Shown: positions 25,201 to 38,318, numbered from the stretch's first letter. The stretch is DNA of 39,314 nt from Helochares maculicollis (GCA_033557835.1 JAWQRO010000421.1:1-39314); one strand, 5' to 3'. Program-made: numbers and translations. Notes: generated from the letters alone by a model not told the origin.

Positions 25201-28200
25201 GGCAATGCCTCCTTACAGTTATTTTATTTTTATTTGCATATTATGTAGATTTTCATGAAAAAAAGTACGTTTATGTTATCAATTGAGAAAATATTGATGT
25301 CAACTATTGCATATTTACTACATTTGAAATTTAAAATGTGGGTAAAAGCGATGTACTTATATATCAACATTTATGATAGGAAAAGTAGGGCACCGCGGAT
25401 TTGTTAGCAGTAGCTTACAATTTAGCTAAAACTGATTTTGGCAAAATACCTTTTTCAAACAATTGTTATTGGTAACTGTTAGGCAATATTTATTTTGAAA
25501 AAGTAAGACACTGGGAAACTAAAGACGTTTTAAATTTATCCTAGAAAGAAGATACAATATTCCAAGCTAGAATTCCCATAGCAGAAGCAGTAAATTCCCA
25601 CATTTAAAATTCTGGAACACGTTAACGCCCACTCAGATCCGTGAAGATACCTTTGTGAATCACACAAGAATTTTCTAAGCAAGCAATCGAAACTGGTAAT
25701 CGCATCCATGTAGCAAAAGATATAAGAGTACGCAAATAGGATAATACCCACAGTGATCTGTTACCGCTATTGCCGCAATTTTATTTCGTTTATTGTTAGT
25801 GTTAAACATTCACTTGCATAAGAGGCTTAAAAGTCTTACCGACACGCATCAGCAACCACATCCGCTTTGCTTTATTTTATTATAATCATGTGTTTGCATA
25901 TACACATAACTCAGTAGAGTGTAGACTGGTTCTTATGAAGTATTGAGTGTGTTTCTGTGTAAGAGCGCACAATTGAAAGTAGTAAAAGGGAAGCAATGCG
26001 AGTCGTGGGCTCCGACATCATTTATTCGCAGATACGTAGATGCATTCTGCACAAAATATGCGAGCCTTATACAAAGTATATCTGTTCTGCTGACAATCAT
26101 ATCCTATCCTTGCATTTCAAAATAAGATCCCATTCTCTTTATGCATTTCTAAACGACAAACATCTAACTAAGAAATAACAGTTGACTGGATGAGGTGTTC
26201 TTGCCAATTTTTCAATTGATGATTAGTTAATTATAGAATCACCAATTTTATTTGAATGGGCAACGAAACCCTGAATTATTCAACCAAAGCTCAAGACACC
26301 ATCAAATTAGCTCTGGTTTGAAAATATTTCATTATAAACCTCGAATTTCAAAGTCGGTGTACAAAAACTTTGTTTGAATATTTATGAATGACATTGGGCG
26401 AGATCAGCCAAATATTTCTCATGCAAATTGTTCGCTGAAAAAACAAACAGGTTTAATATTTGCAAAACAAGTGACGAAATTTCTCATAGAGTTTAGGCAA
26501 GAACAATTACTTTTTCTACTAGCCCAATGAACAACGTTTTGCTAAAGGATTATACAATATTTTGGTTGTCTTAGGTCAGTACCGCCATGTTTCTTTGTAG
26601 AATAACTTCGCAACACGACATGGAGTTTGCCTTAAATTTGACAGGACCGTTATTATAATGTATATGAACAAAAAGCAGTAATGACTATAATCTAGCAAAA
26701 TTTCTTTCAAGTTTCTATACATATCTATTTTTATAGTATCGATATAGTCACAATAGAATTACTAACAACCTTTCTGTAATCACAATGATGATCTATGGCA
26801 GGCAAAAGTACAATTATAGAAGTTTCATCTACATGACAAAGCCAGATCGCTATCCATGACGAGTGTCAACATTTGACAACTGCCAATTAGGAGTTTAAAA
26901 TGTATGAAATGGGACCATTGTATGTTTCTAATTTAGTATAAATTGTTTGCGCTATAAGTTTGTGAGTGCTATGGTTATTGAACACGCTTCATATTGATTA
27001 CAAAATATTTTAATGGGGTTTACACAATAAGCGGTCGATGTGTCACTTGATGCGGCGTTGATAGCTCCTATAGCGGGATATATGCATACATAAAGGTTGG
27101 ATTTAATGTGTTGAATGTTACGTGCGCAACCTTCTCATTAACACGTTGTCAACAAGAACAGATTTTATCTTAAATGGGTGCGTGGAATGTTATGTTTCAA
27201 GTTTATTATAGAAGACTAGATCCCGTTCTGAAATTTAAGATGTGATATAGAATAGTGCGTTTTAAAACAATTGTTTTTTTGGTTATGTCATTTTATGTAG
27301 CTTCCGTGCCAGGTAATGTTGATAATAAGCATCATGTACTAGGCTTAAATTTTCGTAATTCCCAGACTAAGTGCACTACATTTTCGTGTTTAGTATACAT
27401 GTCTGCTAGCAATTAATATGTAAAAACCCAAACATATTTTCTACCAAATTGACTTAAGTATGGCCCTTTTTATATGTTTTCCAAATTAGAGATTGTCGAT
27501 ATAAGATGTTTTTGAATAATTTCTGTAACAATGTTCTAGGTAATATTTTATTATATTTTGTATTGAATGTAATATATCAACCAACATAATAAATTATTGG
27601 TCAAAAATAATCTGCTCATTAAGAATCTAATTGTTGCTGGTGTTAGAAATGAACACATCATCTTTCTTTATCCTATTTTTCATTATAGTTTCAAGGTGAA
27701 CTGCCAATTATGAAGACGCTCTTAATTTCTTCTTCATGCAATCACAAAGAAGAGTTCACTGATACCTATAGACCTAACTATTACTACGATATTTATTCTT
27801 AACAAAAAAAAACATTAATTTTATTATTCTTGTTTTATACATTAAAAAATTATTTTGTTTAATAAATTTTGAATCAAATAATGCAAAGCTCCATATCACA
27901 GTTTGGCAGCAATATTCTATTTTCTTCCTCAATTTTTTACTCTTTCATTTACTTTGAAGCAACAAATAGCAAAATATCTTGTAGCATTTAGTTTTCTTGC
28001 GGCAGCAGGGCTTACATCAATAAAATGTTTATTAATAATATAGCGAGCAAACAGTTGCTTGAAGGCGCTTCCCTTTTGGATGAAAACTCTTCTGCATCAT
28101 AATTTTCTAAATGTCGTGAGGTTATATTTTCTTAAAATTTAGAGTTATTTAAAAGTCTTCTGTTTGATAAACAAAAATGAATTCCTGAATGCTGGTTCCA

Positions 28201-29167
28201 ATAAACGGAAAAACATTTTTTTTAATATTTTTTCTTGTTTTTGGTAACGAGGTGAATTGCCAAATGATGATCAACCCCATCTATACCTTCCATAGTAAAA
28301 TTATTGGTTGCTCACCCGATTCAGTTTAGTTCATCGTGCAGCTATGTACAGTGGAGAGAAAAAAGACATATCTTTTATCTCATTGCCATCAATATCCCAA
28401 ATTGTATGTTTTTGTGTATCCAAAAGCAACTTTCATAATTAAAGCATAATTTTTGGGTACTTTTTTTTGTCTGAATTTTAGTGGTTAGTGTTTCATGTTT
28501 CAGTTTTCTTTTATTGTATCTAACAATCCCGCTCATTTTGAGGACAACTAAAAATTATCTTTTATTAGCCAGTACCCTTTATTGAGTAATGATCTCATTA
28601 GTGACAGAGCGACTTAGGAGGAGACTGGAAAATATTTGAAGCCTTGATCAAGATGAGTATTGTTTCCTGCATTAATTATTGTAGACAGTATATACCCTAA
28701 GGTGGACTCACACAGCATATGTGTATTTACGCAGAATCTCGATCTTTTGAGTATCATATACTGTACCCATCGTAGACGTCTTTTACATAACCTTTTTTTT
28801 CAATTATGGTCTCTCGGGATCTCTCGTGTTTCCATTATTGAAATTTTAGCAGGTATTGAAACGAGCCATATTTTGTAAAGTTTAGAATGGAGAAGAGTCT
28901 AGTTTTTGTATTCAGCATTACTGCAAAAATGCAAAAATTTCTTTAGAAATAAAAATGTGCGTGTACAAATTGGAATCTCAAAAATCTGACTTTTTGGCCA
29001 GTATATCTTTTCTCTTAGTTTATTTGCCACAATTTGCACTAGAATGATTGTAAAGAATATTCTCTTGTATTAAATCAGTTGACACATGAACAAACGTAAA
29101 CGAACGGTTTGGTGGTTTCGGATGTAATTAGTTTTTTACCTGAATGTAGAGAGTACGACTGTTTGCA
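19246..29167. other. long intergenic stretch without a supported gene
   Basis: Nearly 10 kb of AT-rich DNA. Short open frames occur on both strands (for example 19693-19890 plus with 19662-19865 minus, 21307-21552 minus, 23377-23649 plus, 25536-25751 minus, 25943-26178 plus, 28660-28878 plus), none with a recognisable domain. The best is 21307-21552 minus, whose stop is followed by an AATAAA on the same strand near 21277. A GC-richer patch lies near 24160-24280. An imperfect hairpin is at 24704-24749. No tRNA or rRNA was seen. Confidence 0.5.
24704..24749. repeat. small imperfect inverted repeat
   Basis: CGAATCCGGGTACTCC (24704-24719) pairs with GGTATCCGGATTCG (24736-24749) with one or two mismatches across a short loop. 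It sits in otherwise featureless AT-rich DNA and could be the remains of a small foldback element. Confidence 0.5.
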
Positions 29168-29617
29168 TTAGGTCAGTAGATTAGCAACAGGGTTTCTGCC
29201 TCAATTTCCCCATAAGGTTTGTACAGGGGCTCAAAAAAAGCACATTTCCGCCACCTTGTTTTCAACCAATCAGAACACGGCATGGGGTCAGCTGGATGAT
29301 TCTTTTTCTTATCAGCTGGTAAGGTACACAACCTACTTTATCGATATCTGACTGGTCTGACTTGGTCTGAGCTGGTCAGACCTTGGTCTGACTTGGTCTG
29401 ACCTTGGTCTGACCTGGTCTGACCTGGTCAGACGTCGATAAAGTAGGTTGTCTACCTTACCAGCTGATAAGAAAAAGAATCATCCAGCTGACCCCATGCC
29501 GTGTTCTGATTGGTTGAAAACAAAATCCAAGATGGCGAAAATGTGCTTTTTTTGGGCCCCTGCACAAACTTTATGGGAAAATTGAGGCAGAACCCCTGTT
29601 GCTAATCTACTTAGGTC
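29168..29617. mobile_element. foldback (long-TIR) non-autonomous transposon
   Basis: The element spans 29176-29610. The left arm (29176-29344) and right arm (29435-29610) are reverse complements with scattered mismatches and small gaps. The outer ends are GTAGATTAGCAACAGGG and its near-exact complement. Flanks TTAGGTC (29168-29174 and 29611-29617) form a 7-bp direct repeat, read as 8 bp with one mismatch if the next base is included, consistent with a target-site duplication. The loop (29345-29434) consists of about six to seven copies of a GGTCTGAC-containing unit of roughly 11-12 bp. There is no open reading frame, so it would need a transposase supplied in trans. The superfamily is not fixed by the termini. 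Confidence 0.9.
29345..29434. repeat. GGTCTGAC tandem array in foldback loop
   Basis: Short units of the form (C)TGGTCTGAC(C/T) repeat through the element's loop. Some appear inverted (GGTCAGAC), so the loop itself can pair partly. Confidence 0.85.
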
Positions 29618-31040
29618 GATAATAAAACAGCCATATCAAGCACATTTGATTGGGTCAGACGGTCAAAAGTATTTTTTATTAAAATATAAATTTTTTATCA
29701 ATTTGTGTTTTGAGCAAGGCATCGACATATTTCATACTATTTAATTTTGCGCTATTAAAAATCCTGCTATAATTTTATAGGATGTGTGTATGCATATAGA
29801 ATGTTGGTTTGTATTTCTACTACATTTTCCGTGGAATATAAAAATATGAAATTCAAATAATAGTATCGTTTAGAACTGAATTTTGAAACATTACGATGGC
29901 AAAGAACTTACATGAAAATTTATGAAATAGATGTCTAGTTGTAAAGATCAGTTAAGAAAATTGCTCAATTGCAACGCAGTCATCTTAGTAGACAAAAAGA
30001 TCGTTGAAAACATAATTGAGTGTGCAAAACTAGATATTACTTGAAATACATGTTGCGTTCATATCCTGGCACAGCGCACCGCTACTAATGCAATTAGGAT
30101 GTAATTATTAAAACTTCACACTGCTGAATACTTATATTAATCACTGGTTACGGTTTTTCCACTTGCTGACTTAAAGTTTAGAATAGATAGCAATCAACTA
30201 TATTTAACGAAACTGCGCAATGAATTCGCAACATCCAAGAACTTTAAATGAGTCTTTTTAGCAATAAATTATAAAATATAAATACTTTTATGTTTTAAAT
30301 ATATCACAATAACGTTTTTAAAAGTTTGTAGTTTAAAATGCAACTGTACTTTGCTAGAAAATCTGCAAACATAAAATCTTTTTGGTTTGTCTATGTATTG
30401 GCATGTAGGGTAGAAGTGGTTGTGTAAATTACAGCAAAAATCAATTTTCAAACATACTTTGACAATCACTGGATAAGATTTTGTTCTTAAAATATATATG
30501 ATAATAGAAACCAGTGAGCATGCTTTTCTATACTTGGATGTTCAAATTATTATTTCCTTACTTCGCAACAGTAGTAAAGTGCTTACGAAAATAAGTAGTT
30601 GTTGATGTACAATACTTGAACAATACATTATTAAATTATTAAAGTCCGCAAGCTCAGTTTGAAGTTGATCGTTTGAATTCAATTTATCAAACGTTTTCTT
30701 CGTTACTATATTTTCTATACATTGCTTCTCTCGAAGAAATATAATACACTATAAAACAACTATGACTTTAATAAGACAAGGCAAATAATATCTTACTCTA
30801 AAAATTACTGTAATTCACAAGCATATTCATTAGCATTATTTATTTAGAAAAGTTATTTTATTTTATTGACTGCTAATAGAGCGCAGTCAGATTTTATAAT
30901 ATATACAATATTATGGATACAACAGCACAATATAGTGTCAAAATTAGTGTAAAATCAGCATAATTGATCATGATTGATTTGCAAACACGTTTTGACAAAC
31001 CCACAACTTCTTTAGTGCCAAAAAATTCTTTATGACTATG
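29618..31040. other. intergenic, nothing recognised
   Basis: AT-rich. The minus-strand frame 30269-30469 shows no domain. TTTATT near 31041 on the plus strand gives AATAAA on the minus strand, a suitable polyadenylation signal for the gene that ends at 31128. Confidence 0.5.
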
Positions 31041-31127
31041 GTTTTATTAATCCCCCTACGTATTTAAGTAAAATTTTATAATATTTGTTTTAAATTAGGT
31101 TAACATAATGCATCGTTGGTAATGATT

Positions 31128-31544
31128 TTACAAGGAAATATATAGCCTTCCAAAATCTATATACATTACGATACCTGAAGCTATACATGAAAGAAACACT
31201 ATGTAGACTGAAAACCCCTGTAACATTACTCCATTCAAAGCACTGTCCGTTGTAGAAATAAACATAGTCATTGCAGAACATATGTTCATAGTCCCTCCTG
31301 TCAATAAAAACAGCAGCTCCATCCATATATTGAGGCGATCAAACACCATAACAATCATAAAATTTGCAGTTATCAGCAAATACCCAATACAAGACACCAC
31401 AATCAAATCATGAGATATTTCTTCCCTCCAATACTGAAACTCTTCTAATGTAATCGCAAATGTCCCCAGAAAACAACAACAGAATTCTATTAGTTTTAAG
31501 ACAAATGATGGGTTTTTTAATAAATTTCCTGGTCTGTATGGCAT
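31128..31544 (-). CDS. four-helix membrane protein, MARVEL/Snakeskin-like
   Basis: A 138-residue single-exon frame. Four hydrophobic segments are evident: about 14-31 (VLKLIEFCCCFLGTFAI), 46-67 (LIVVSCIGYLLITANFMIVMVF), 74-95 (MELLFLLTGGTMNICSAMTMF) and 109-129 (GFSVYIVFLSCIASGIVMY), with both ends probably cytosolic. The pattern (short N-terminus, VLKLIE into helix 1, a GG in helix 3, a small-residue-rich helix 4) is that of the insect four-helix family that includes the septate-junction protein Snakeskin. Assignment to that broad group is my recognition, not a search result. The start ATG has a favourable A at -3; the frame is open for 18 more codons upstream to a TGA without another Met. 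AATAAA lies about 85 bases after the stop. The lack of introns allows a retrocopy origin. A second minus-strand frame at 31090-31326 is only its shadow. Confidence 0.6.
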   Translation of the reverse strand: MPYRPGNLLKNPSFVLKLIEFCCCFLGTFAITLEEFQYWREEISHDLIVVSCIGYLLITANFMIVMVFDRLNIWMELLFLLTGGTMNICSAMTMFISTTDSALNGVMLQGFSVYIVFLSCIASGIVMYIDFGRLYISL

Positions 31545-34500
31545 AATAATTATATCCTCATTATACTTGGTGTTTTGATATCCTTCAACATTATATTGTC
31601 ACTTTTTGCCTACTATCTTCTTCTTTGCTTTCGTAAACAATTGTGTAAGTATATCCAAGAGACCACTGCGTTCTCCTACACGCCCATTTGATTAATGATT
31701 TATAGATGCGACTGAATCTTCCCTTCACAAAGATCAACTGTCAATTATTTAGACAGATAAGAAATGTTTACTCTTTCAAATAAAATGTTAGTGATGCACA
31801 AGTTGAGAAAACGAACTGAAATACTAAACTAATTCTTACTGAAGTTATTTCACTATGAAAACACTGTCTATATCCTTCAAATAAGAGGCACTTGTAAATA
31901 TTAGTGACTTAGCCCACTCAGAAATGACTTTCAAATAATGCGATGCACCAGACTGAGCACTAACAAAAATTAAAACATCACAAGCTGCGATAGAAAAATA
32001 ATAGAGAAATAAGATTGACAACTAATCACTTCTACAGTGAAACTAAATATGGTGAGAGTGGAAGCCTTTACACTTTCTCTAAGCGAAAATTTGTTTTGGG
32101 ACAATTTAAATGTGCCTTTTTCAGTCTTCTATTACCTAACCCTCAAAACATCGTAAGTGGTACTCAATTATTTTATTACTTTCTTATCAAATCTTCAAAC
32201 TCTTCTGTTTCGTTATTTTTAATAGTCAGGCACATTAAGCAATGGAAATCAGATTTTACGAATTTTTGATTGATATTTTGACAATTTTTGGGCAAATCAT
32301 CTCTTTTTATTATTTTTATTGATAGTCATGATAGTTTACCAATTTGAGGAAAAATGTTTCTACTCTCTTAGGTATCTTGAAAAAAGTGATTATTTTCGCA
32401 AAATGTAACTTTGCGTTTCTTATACTTAATTTCGTCCAGGGTTCTGTACTTTAGCACATGTCTGTCACAAAATCGTTGCTTTGAGTCATTTTTTGGGACA
32501 AGCAGGATATCAGTTAACCAGTTCTATAAGTAAAGTAGGCGCTGTTGGGCTCCATCTATAGAGTTACAGTTTTAACATTTTAAAAATCGTTAAACATTTG
32601 TAAAAACAGAATTTCGAATCGAGCGTTATTTGTTTCATTTTCAACTTTTTGCAAATCGAAAGTTGCAGATTGATAAGTTTTATCTATCTATCTATAAATA
32701 GGAAGAGTTTGACCAATTACATTTTTAAAGAGTTTATAACCTGTGTGGCAAGTTGATGAGAATTTTGGGCGAATTTTAAAATAAAGAGATATTTTGCATG
32801 AAAAAACTGTCTAAGATTATTTTCTAATTAAAGATTTAGTGTTAAATCAAAACAATTTTACAGAAAATATAAAATGATTAAAAATTTGATTCACATCAAT
32901 TGCCGTAATATAGTTAATATTTTCTTATCATAATTGCCTATATCATTTGAGTTATATATTTTGTAAGTTTGCATAACAATAATTAACAAAATTTAATAAA
33001 ATTTTGTCACTCAAAATTTTTGGGAATTCGATTTGCCTAGTAATTATTTTTTAATGATGCATTAGCTGTATAAAGTATTGTTAATACTAATGCTATTTTA
33101 CTATTGATTAATAAAGCAAACTGGTATAGATATTTCACACTTATAAATTGTTTTAAAATCAAGACAGTGGCACTTACGTACATTAGTATTTGGAGATGCA
33201 GAACTAGAAAATGAAAAACAAAGGTTATAGCTTTTAGAAATTTTTACTTTTTGTTTGTAAATTTTGATTAGAAACACGCCAGATTTTTGCAATCCAAATT
33301 AATTGAAGAATGAGCAGGACGAGATATAAAATTTCTTCACCTCCTTTGTGCACTTATTGTTCTAACAAGATTTGTTAAAATAGTGTGCGTTCTACTTTCA
33401 AGAAATCGTTTTAGCAAATTCGATATAAAATAGAATAGTGAATACTATTGGAAATTTAGTAATTTGTATTAGTAATTCTAATCTGGTCTTTTGTTAATTT
33501 AATTTTAGAAGAGTTTAGTAATTATCTCTGCAAATATTATTTATCAGCAAAAGAACGATAAAAATTCTAGCAGTAAGAAAAAATGATAAGCCGAAATGCA
33601 TCTCAAAATCAATAAAGTGGACTCATATCAACCTTTGTGATCGAACTATCTTAGTACATTTAAGAGTACTTTTGAATTTATTTCATGGTTACGCGGCATT
33701 AATGGTAAAAGTTCAATTTGAAATTGTAATTAGAACCTAATTCACGCAATCAAAACAAATGTTAGCATAATAACTAGTTTGGATAATTTTTTGAAGCATG
33801 CAAAAATTTCAACAAAAAATATATTTCTTCATTAAATTTAAGTCAAACATTTTTGACTTGTTCCGCAATAATAAACATATTTTCTGTAAAACAATCAATC
33901 GAAGTCTCTAAGAAAGAAATACTTTAATGATTTGAATTAAAACATTTTTATAATTGTTACTTATTCGGCAAAGTTAATGTTGGAATGGGCAAAATTAGAG
34001 CTCAGTTGCTTTTCACATTTTATATTAGTATAATAGTCACATAAAACACGAGCGTTGTTGTGCGTACGTACCTGACAATAAGCAATCGTATCAAAGTACT
34101 TTTATACCTCCAAGTGGAATATCAAGTGAAATCTCAGTCGCCCATAAATAAGTACAAACATTACTCTTACAGCAGAGGTTGTTTTCGCCATGTCAATTTA
34201 ATTAGTTGAAATAACTTCTCATTACATGACACTATTCACACATTGTTAGTGCCGCTCTTGCACTAATATATTTGCATGGTATGTAATAAATATGCGTGCG
34301 TAATATAGTAGCCGTTGCAAAATGTCGTTTTCAGATGATAAATATCTAGAGTACTCATTTTCATCATGTTACCATACAATGCAGGTTGAAATGCAATGCC
34401 ATAAAGCAGCCGAATGCCGCACCGCACCGCAATGACTGCACGTATTTTACAGAGCTGGGTGTTTGACCCCGGTTAATTTTTTAAACAAATGTGTCCTTGT

Positions 34501-34558
34501 CGTACTGTGTTGAATCTGTGCGCTAAAAACTTAACTCGGGTGACACCTGACATTAATA
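31545..34558. other. intergenic, nothing recognised
   Basis: About 3 kb, AT-rich, with a short TATC run near 32681-32694. Open frames 32015-32269 plus and 33101-33292 minus lack domains and splice support. Confidence 0.5.
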
Positions 34559-34833
34559 ATATAGATCAGCGGTTCTCAAAGTGGGGTCTGCGGTCCCCTG
34601 GGGGACCGCTGCGCAGTTTCGGTGGGACCGCGACGAACTAACGCCAGCATCCGTCGCATTAAAATTGTTATTTAATTTTTACGGTGTAATATTTTCTCAG
34701 TATATATGTTTTATTCGCTATACCTTTTTTATTCTTTATTTTTTATTAATAGGGGTCCGCGAGCTATCTAACAATTTTTAAAGGGACCGCCTCGCCGAAA
34801 GTTTCAAACAATTTGAGAACCGCTGATATAGAT
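34559..34833. mobile_element. non-autonomous hAT element (MITE) with intact TSD
   Basis: The element spans 34567-34825 (259 bp). Its termini are CAGCGGTTCTCAAA and the exact complement TTTGAGAACCGCTG, a 14-bp perfect inverted repeat of the widespread hAT CAG-GGTTCTCAAA type. The flanks ATATAGAT (34559-34566 and 34826-34833) are identical 8-bp target duplications, the hallmark of hAT insertion. GC-rich ends with GGTCCCCTGGGGGACC surround an AT-rich middle. There is no transposase. The open frame at 34581-34781 is incidental. The perfect flanks suggest a relatively recent insertion. Confidence 0.93.
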
Positions 34834-35214
34834 AGTGTAAGTTCTTTGTTGGAATATATAATGATACACTTTGAAAATTTGGAGCTTGACAAAGAAATGT
34901 CGCTATTGTTCAAAGTAATTCAGATTTGGATGTGATTGAATTTTTTGTTTCACTTTTACGCCATCTGCGATTTATCTCGTAAAATAACTATTATAGTAGT
35001 GTTGTGCAGTTCAGATTCGATTAAAACATTAGTGTGCCTATATGAAAAAATTATTGAACATTATATACCAACATCTTAATTATGATTAGGTTGAAGCAAA
35101 AAGAGGGAAAGTTTCAAAACATCATAAGTTTCTTAACACTTTTAATCCAAATAAGCAATGTTCAAATCAGCACACTTTTGCCAACAAGAAACGAGAGAAT
35201 TTATTTCGACAGCA
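34834..35214. other. intergenic, possible edge of mariner relic
   Basis: No gene is supported. The last ~100 bases may be the decayed continuation of the mariner fragment that follows on the minus strand. Confidence 0.4.
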
Positions 35215-35486
35215 AGAACTTTTTGTCATCCTGGTTATCGAAGATTCTACCGGTTGTCGAAATGTTTGTTTTTTAGTAGTACCGCCAACACTCAGAGAAG
35301 AGTCAGCTTCGACAAGGGTCCTTATAGTGTCTTCTTAGACTTGTAGGTCGATCGTCGCGTGGAGCGTTTTCAAATCAAAACCTCTAGACCGAAATTTCTG
35401 GAACAAACATTGCACAATAGTTTTGTTGACACTATTGGCGCCTCAAACAGCATTAATCTTTTGAACCGTCTTGGTAGCGCTTTTTT
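35215..35486 (-). pseudogene. mariner transposase relic (N-terminal HTH region)
   Basis: Minus-strand peptides in shifting frames match the start of mariner transposases in order. KINAV and then a stop come first (the usual tyrosine position of KINAVYG), then FQKFRSRGFDLK (the usual RWFxKFRSGDFDLK), NAPRDDRPTSL (the usual NAPRSGRPT), EDTIRTLVEADSSLSVG, and a remnant TNISTTGRIF. Between the third and fourth the frame changes, and at least one stop is present. The catalytic DDD domain is not visible, so this is a truncated dead fragment. The mariner assignment rests on remembered family motifs. Plus-strand frames at 35082-35346 overlap it and are shadows. Confidence 0.75.
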
Positions 35487-38318
35487 CTAATTACCATTTT
35501 CTCTAGAAATAATATAGGAATATTGATAAATTAAGAAAAAAATGAAAGGCGCCATCTTGCGGAGAAGGACATTTTATATAAAAACATGATATGAAGTGAA
35601 TATTTGAATAACACTACCATGGCGAAATCTGCATATTTCAAAAGATGCACAGCTGTTGTGCCAATCTAATATTTTCAAGAAAATACCTAGTGTAAATATA
35701 TGAAAATCAACACTTAATAATTTCTTAAGCAATTTTTGGCGCACAGTGGTGATTTGTTTAGAACAAAAACAATAAATCATTTGCCGAGCAAATTCAGCTA
35801 GGAAAAATTTTTAACTGTCTTCCTTATTCTAGTTATGTATTTTTGCTACCAACAAATATTCCATTACCTTTTCCTTGAATTTAAAATTTGAATCTTTATT
35901 ATTTACATATATACTATAAATGAAAATGCATTGAATAAATAAAGCACAAGGCACAAGTTAGCAGTCATCATTTTTCTCAAAGTTGAATTATAAGAAACAC
36001 TCTCGTCTGACTTCTCCGTTCCACACATTGTCTAGATCTAGATTCAGAATACAACTAGATGCCAGATTATTTCCGCATAATTCAGACCTGTCCTTTTCTG
36101 TTGGTCATCTATATCATTTTAAAAGCATGCATATTTGAAATTTCAATTGTTTCTATCTTGTCTTTTCACTTGCAAAACATTTTTTTTTCTCCAAAAGTTT
36201 CGTCGTATTAACAATTGCATGTGTAACAATCTGCACTTTCCTGTTATTACATAATGTAGGTTTTCCTCGATGTAAAGAGTGTCAATGATATAGCATGATA
36301 ATAAATTCATAATATGTAGCGTTTGCATAAATAATTTTGCAGTAAATTAAACTGTCTGCACGTTTGATTTGGTCGAATTTTCTATTCAGGATAAATTTGC
36401 ACCAGAGTCACACGTATCGTAGAATTTTATACCGATTCTGTCTTTTATTTTTATATACTATTTAAAATACATTCTATCTCGCCATAACATCTTTAGTTCT
36501 TCAATACATATTGACTATGTTGCCACAAAATTATTTTACAGTGTTTGTTTAAAGCGGTCTGCAACGGATTTCATTTTGTGCAATTAGTTTTAAAATATTT
36601 ATCGGAACAATGTAAATACTGTAATAATGATTGGAAACAAAATTTCAGTCCAAAAGAAACGATGGGCTCTATATCACAAAATACATATTCATCAATTTGA
36701 ATATCAAACTATTTTGTCACAGAGTCGCTTCAATGCCTTCAGTGTAGTGTTCTAACAAATAAATAATCTAAATCTGTAACTACAATATCGGCCCAATCAC
36801 CTTCACTCACATCTGCGATCTGTTTTATCAAAATTAATCGAAAACAACAATCATCTTATAATATGTTAAGTACACGTTAGGTGAAACCAAAAAAATATGG
36901 ATGGGTAAACCACTCTCACTTAACAGCAAGTACGAGATTAAGGAATTTTATAGCAAAAAACTTGCTGTAAAAATAACAATTTTGATACACCAGACACCTG
37001 AACATAAGTTGCAGTATAAAAACAACTAATTGAATGTAGCTGCGAATTTATTAGTGTACTGCAAAATAAATAAATTCAGTTTCAAAACGTAACGACGCAA
37101 ACCAAACTTGATTGTATTGATTTCAAATTTCTATAGCTTATGATTTTTAAAAATGGGTGGTTATCTTCTCAAAACTAAACCTTTCCTACAAATTATCTTC
37201 TGTTATTAACTGTTTCATTGAAATATTATTATGTACAAATTAAAAGCTTGTTTTTCATTACTAAAAAGTCTTAGTCAACAATTGTTTTTATAGGACGAAT
37301 ACTGCGTCCTCATGGCAGCTACTTTTGTATACAAACGTATTATTTAAAACACTTTAGATAGATTATGCTCAATTTCCAAGTGACGGAATTAATTAACACT
37401 AGGTAATATGTCTAAGCCGTTCTATAGTTTGAATAAAATTAACAAAATGAAATAATAACCACAACATCATGCTTAATATCTTCAGAAGTATAAAATTATG
37501 AGAACCATTTCTACTGCTCTCATTTAAGGTAAAGATACTAAACTGTTGGCAATGGTTTTGCTTTAAGCAACTTGTGCCTACTTAAAATTAATAAATATAA
37601 TAATGGTAGAGTAGGACCTAATAGTAATAATCTACAATAAGAACAAACTGCAAGCAGTTGCGTTAAATCACCAGTTCAGTCTTTTATCAGTGATAAATCT
37701 GCTTTTCTGAGTAAATCACGGCTGCTGCAATTAATATACACATAGTAGAAAGGAAGTTTCACAGTCTCAGGTTCGCTAGCAATTTGTTCCGTGCGATTTA
37801 AATTAATACGATTTCTAGTACACAAATACAACAAGGAAAGAAAGTAATGAATATGACAGTAATTATTTTGCATTATGGAAACTGATATTTCTTTTTTCTG
37901 CTAGTGCAGAGTAGAGTAACTAATTTCGTTATATAAATAAAATTAGCTTGGATTTATTAAAATATTCTTAAACACTGTAATTTTAATAATTAAAATATGC
38001 GCTTTACTTGAAACCGGTAGTAAATAGCATTGACTATAATTCGAGATACCCGGATTCAAATTTAGTCATAAAAATCTTCACTATTTTAAAATTTAACTTT
38101 CTTCCATTAATAGCGTTGTTAAAATTTTATTAACTTGATGAAATTGGAATGATGTAAGCACTGCAATATAATTTAGCAGCTACACATCTTCGTAGTTATA
38201 TCCAAAATTTATTGCCATAAACTTAACGTGCCATAAAATAAACGTGCATATCTTAAATAAACGGCATGTTTTTTGTCTCGAGTAGTTTGAAGGTTAAACA
38301 ATTTTTGTTTTGTTTCAG
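35487..38318. other. intergenic and probable first intron of DUOXA gene
   Basis: AT-rich, no supported gene. Its right end is the acceptor TTTTGTTTCAG (to 38318), so at least the distal part is intron upstream of the first coding exon; the 5' untranslated exon was not located. Minus-strand frames 35574-35780, 36143-36328 and 37676-37873 show no domain. Confidence 0.5.

Noticed and set aside
25536..25751. Cys- and aromatic-rich minus-strand frame, considered as a chemoreceptor fragment
   Set aside because: No receptor signature motif and no adjoining exons were seen.
35082..35346. Two plus-strand open frames
   Set aside because: They overlap the minus-strand mariner relic and have no similarity of their own.
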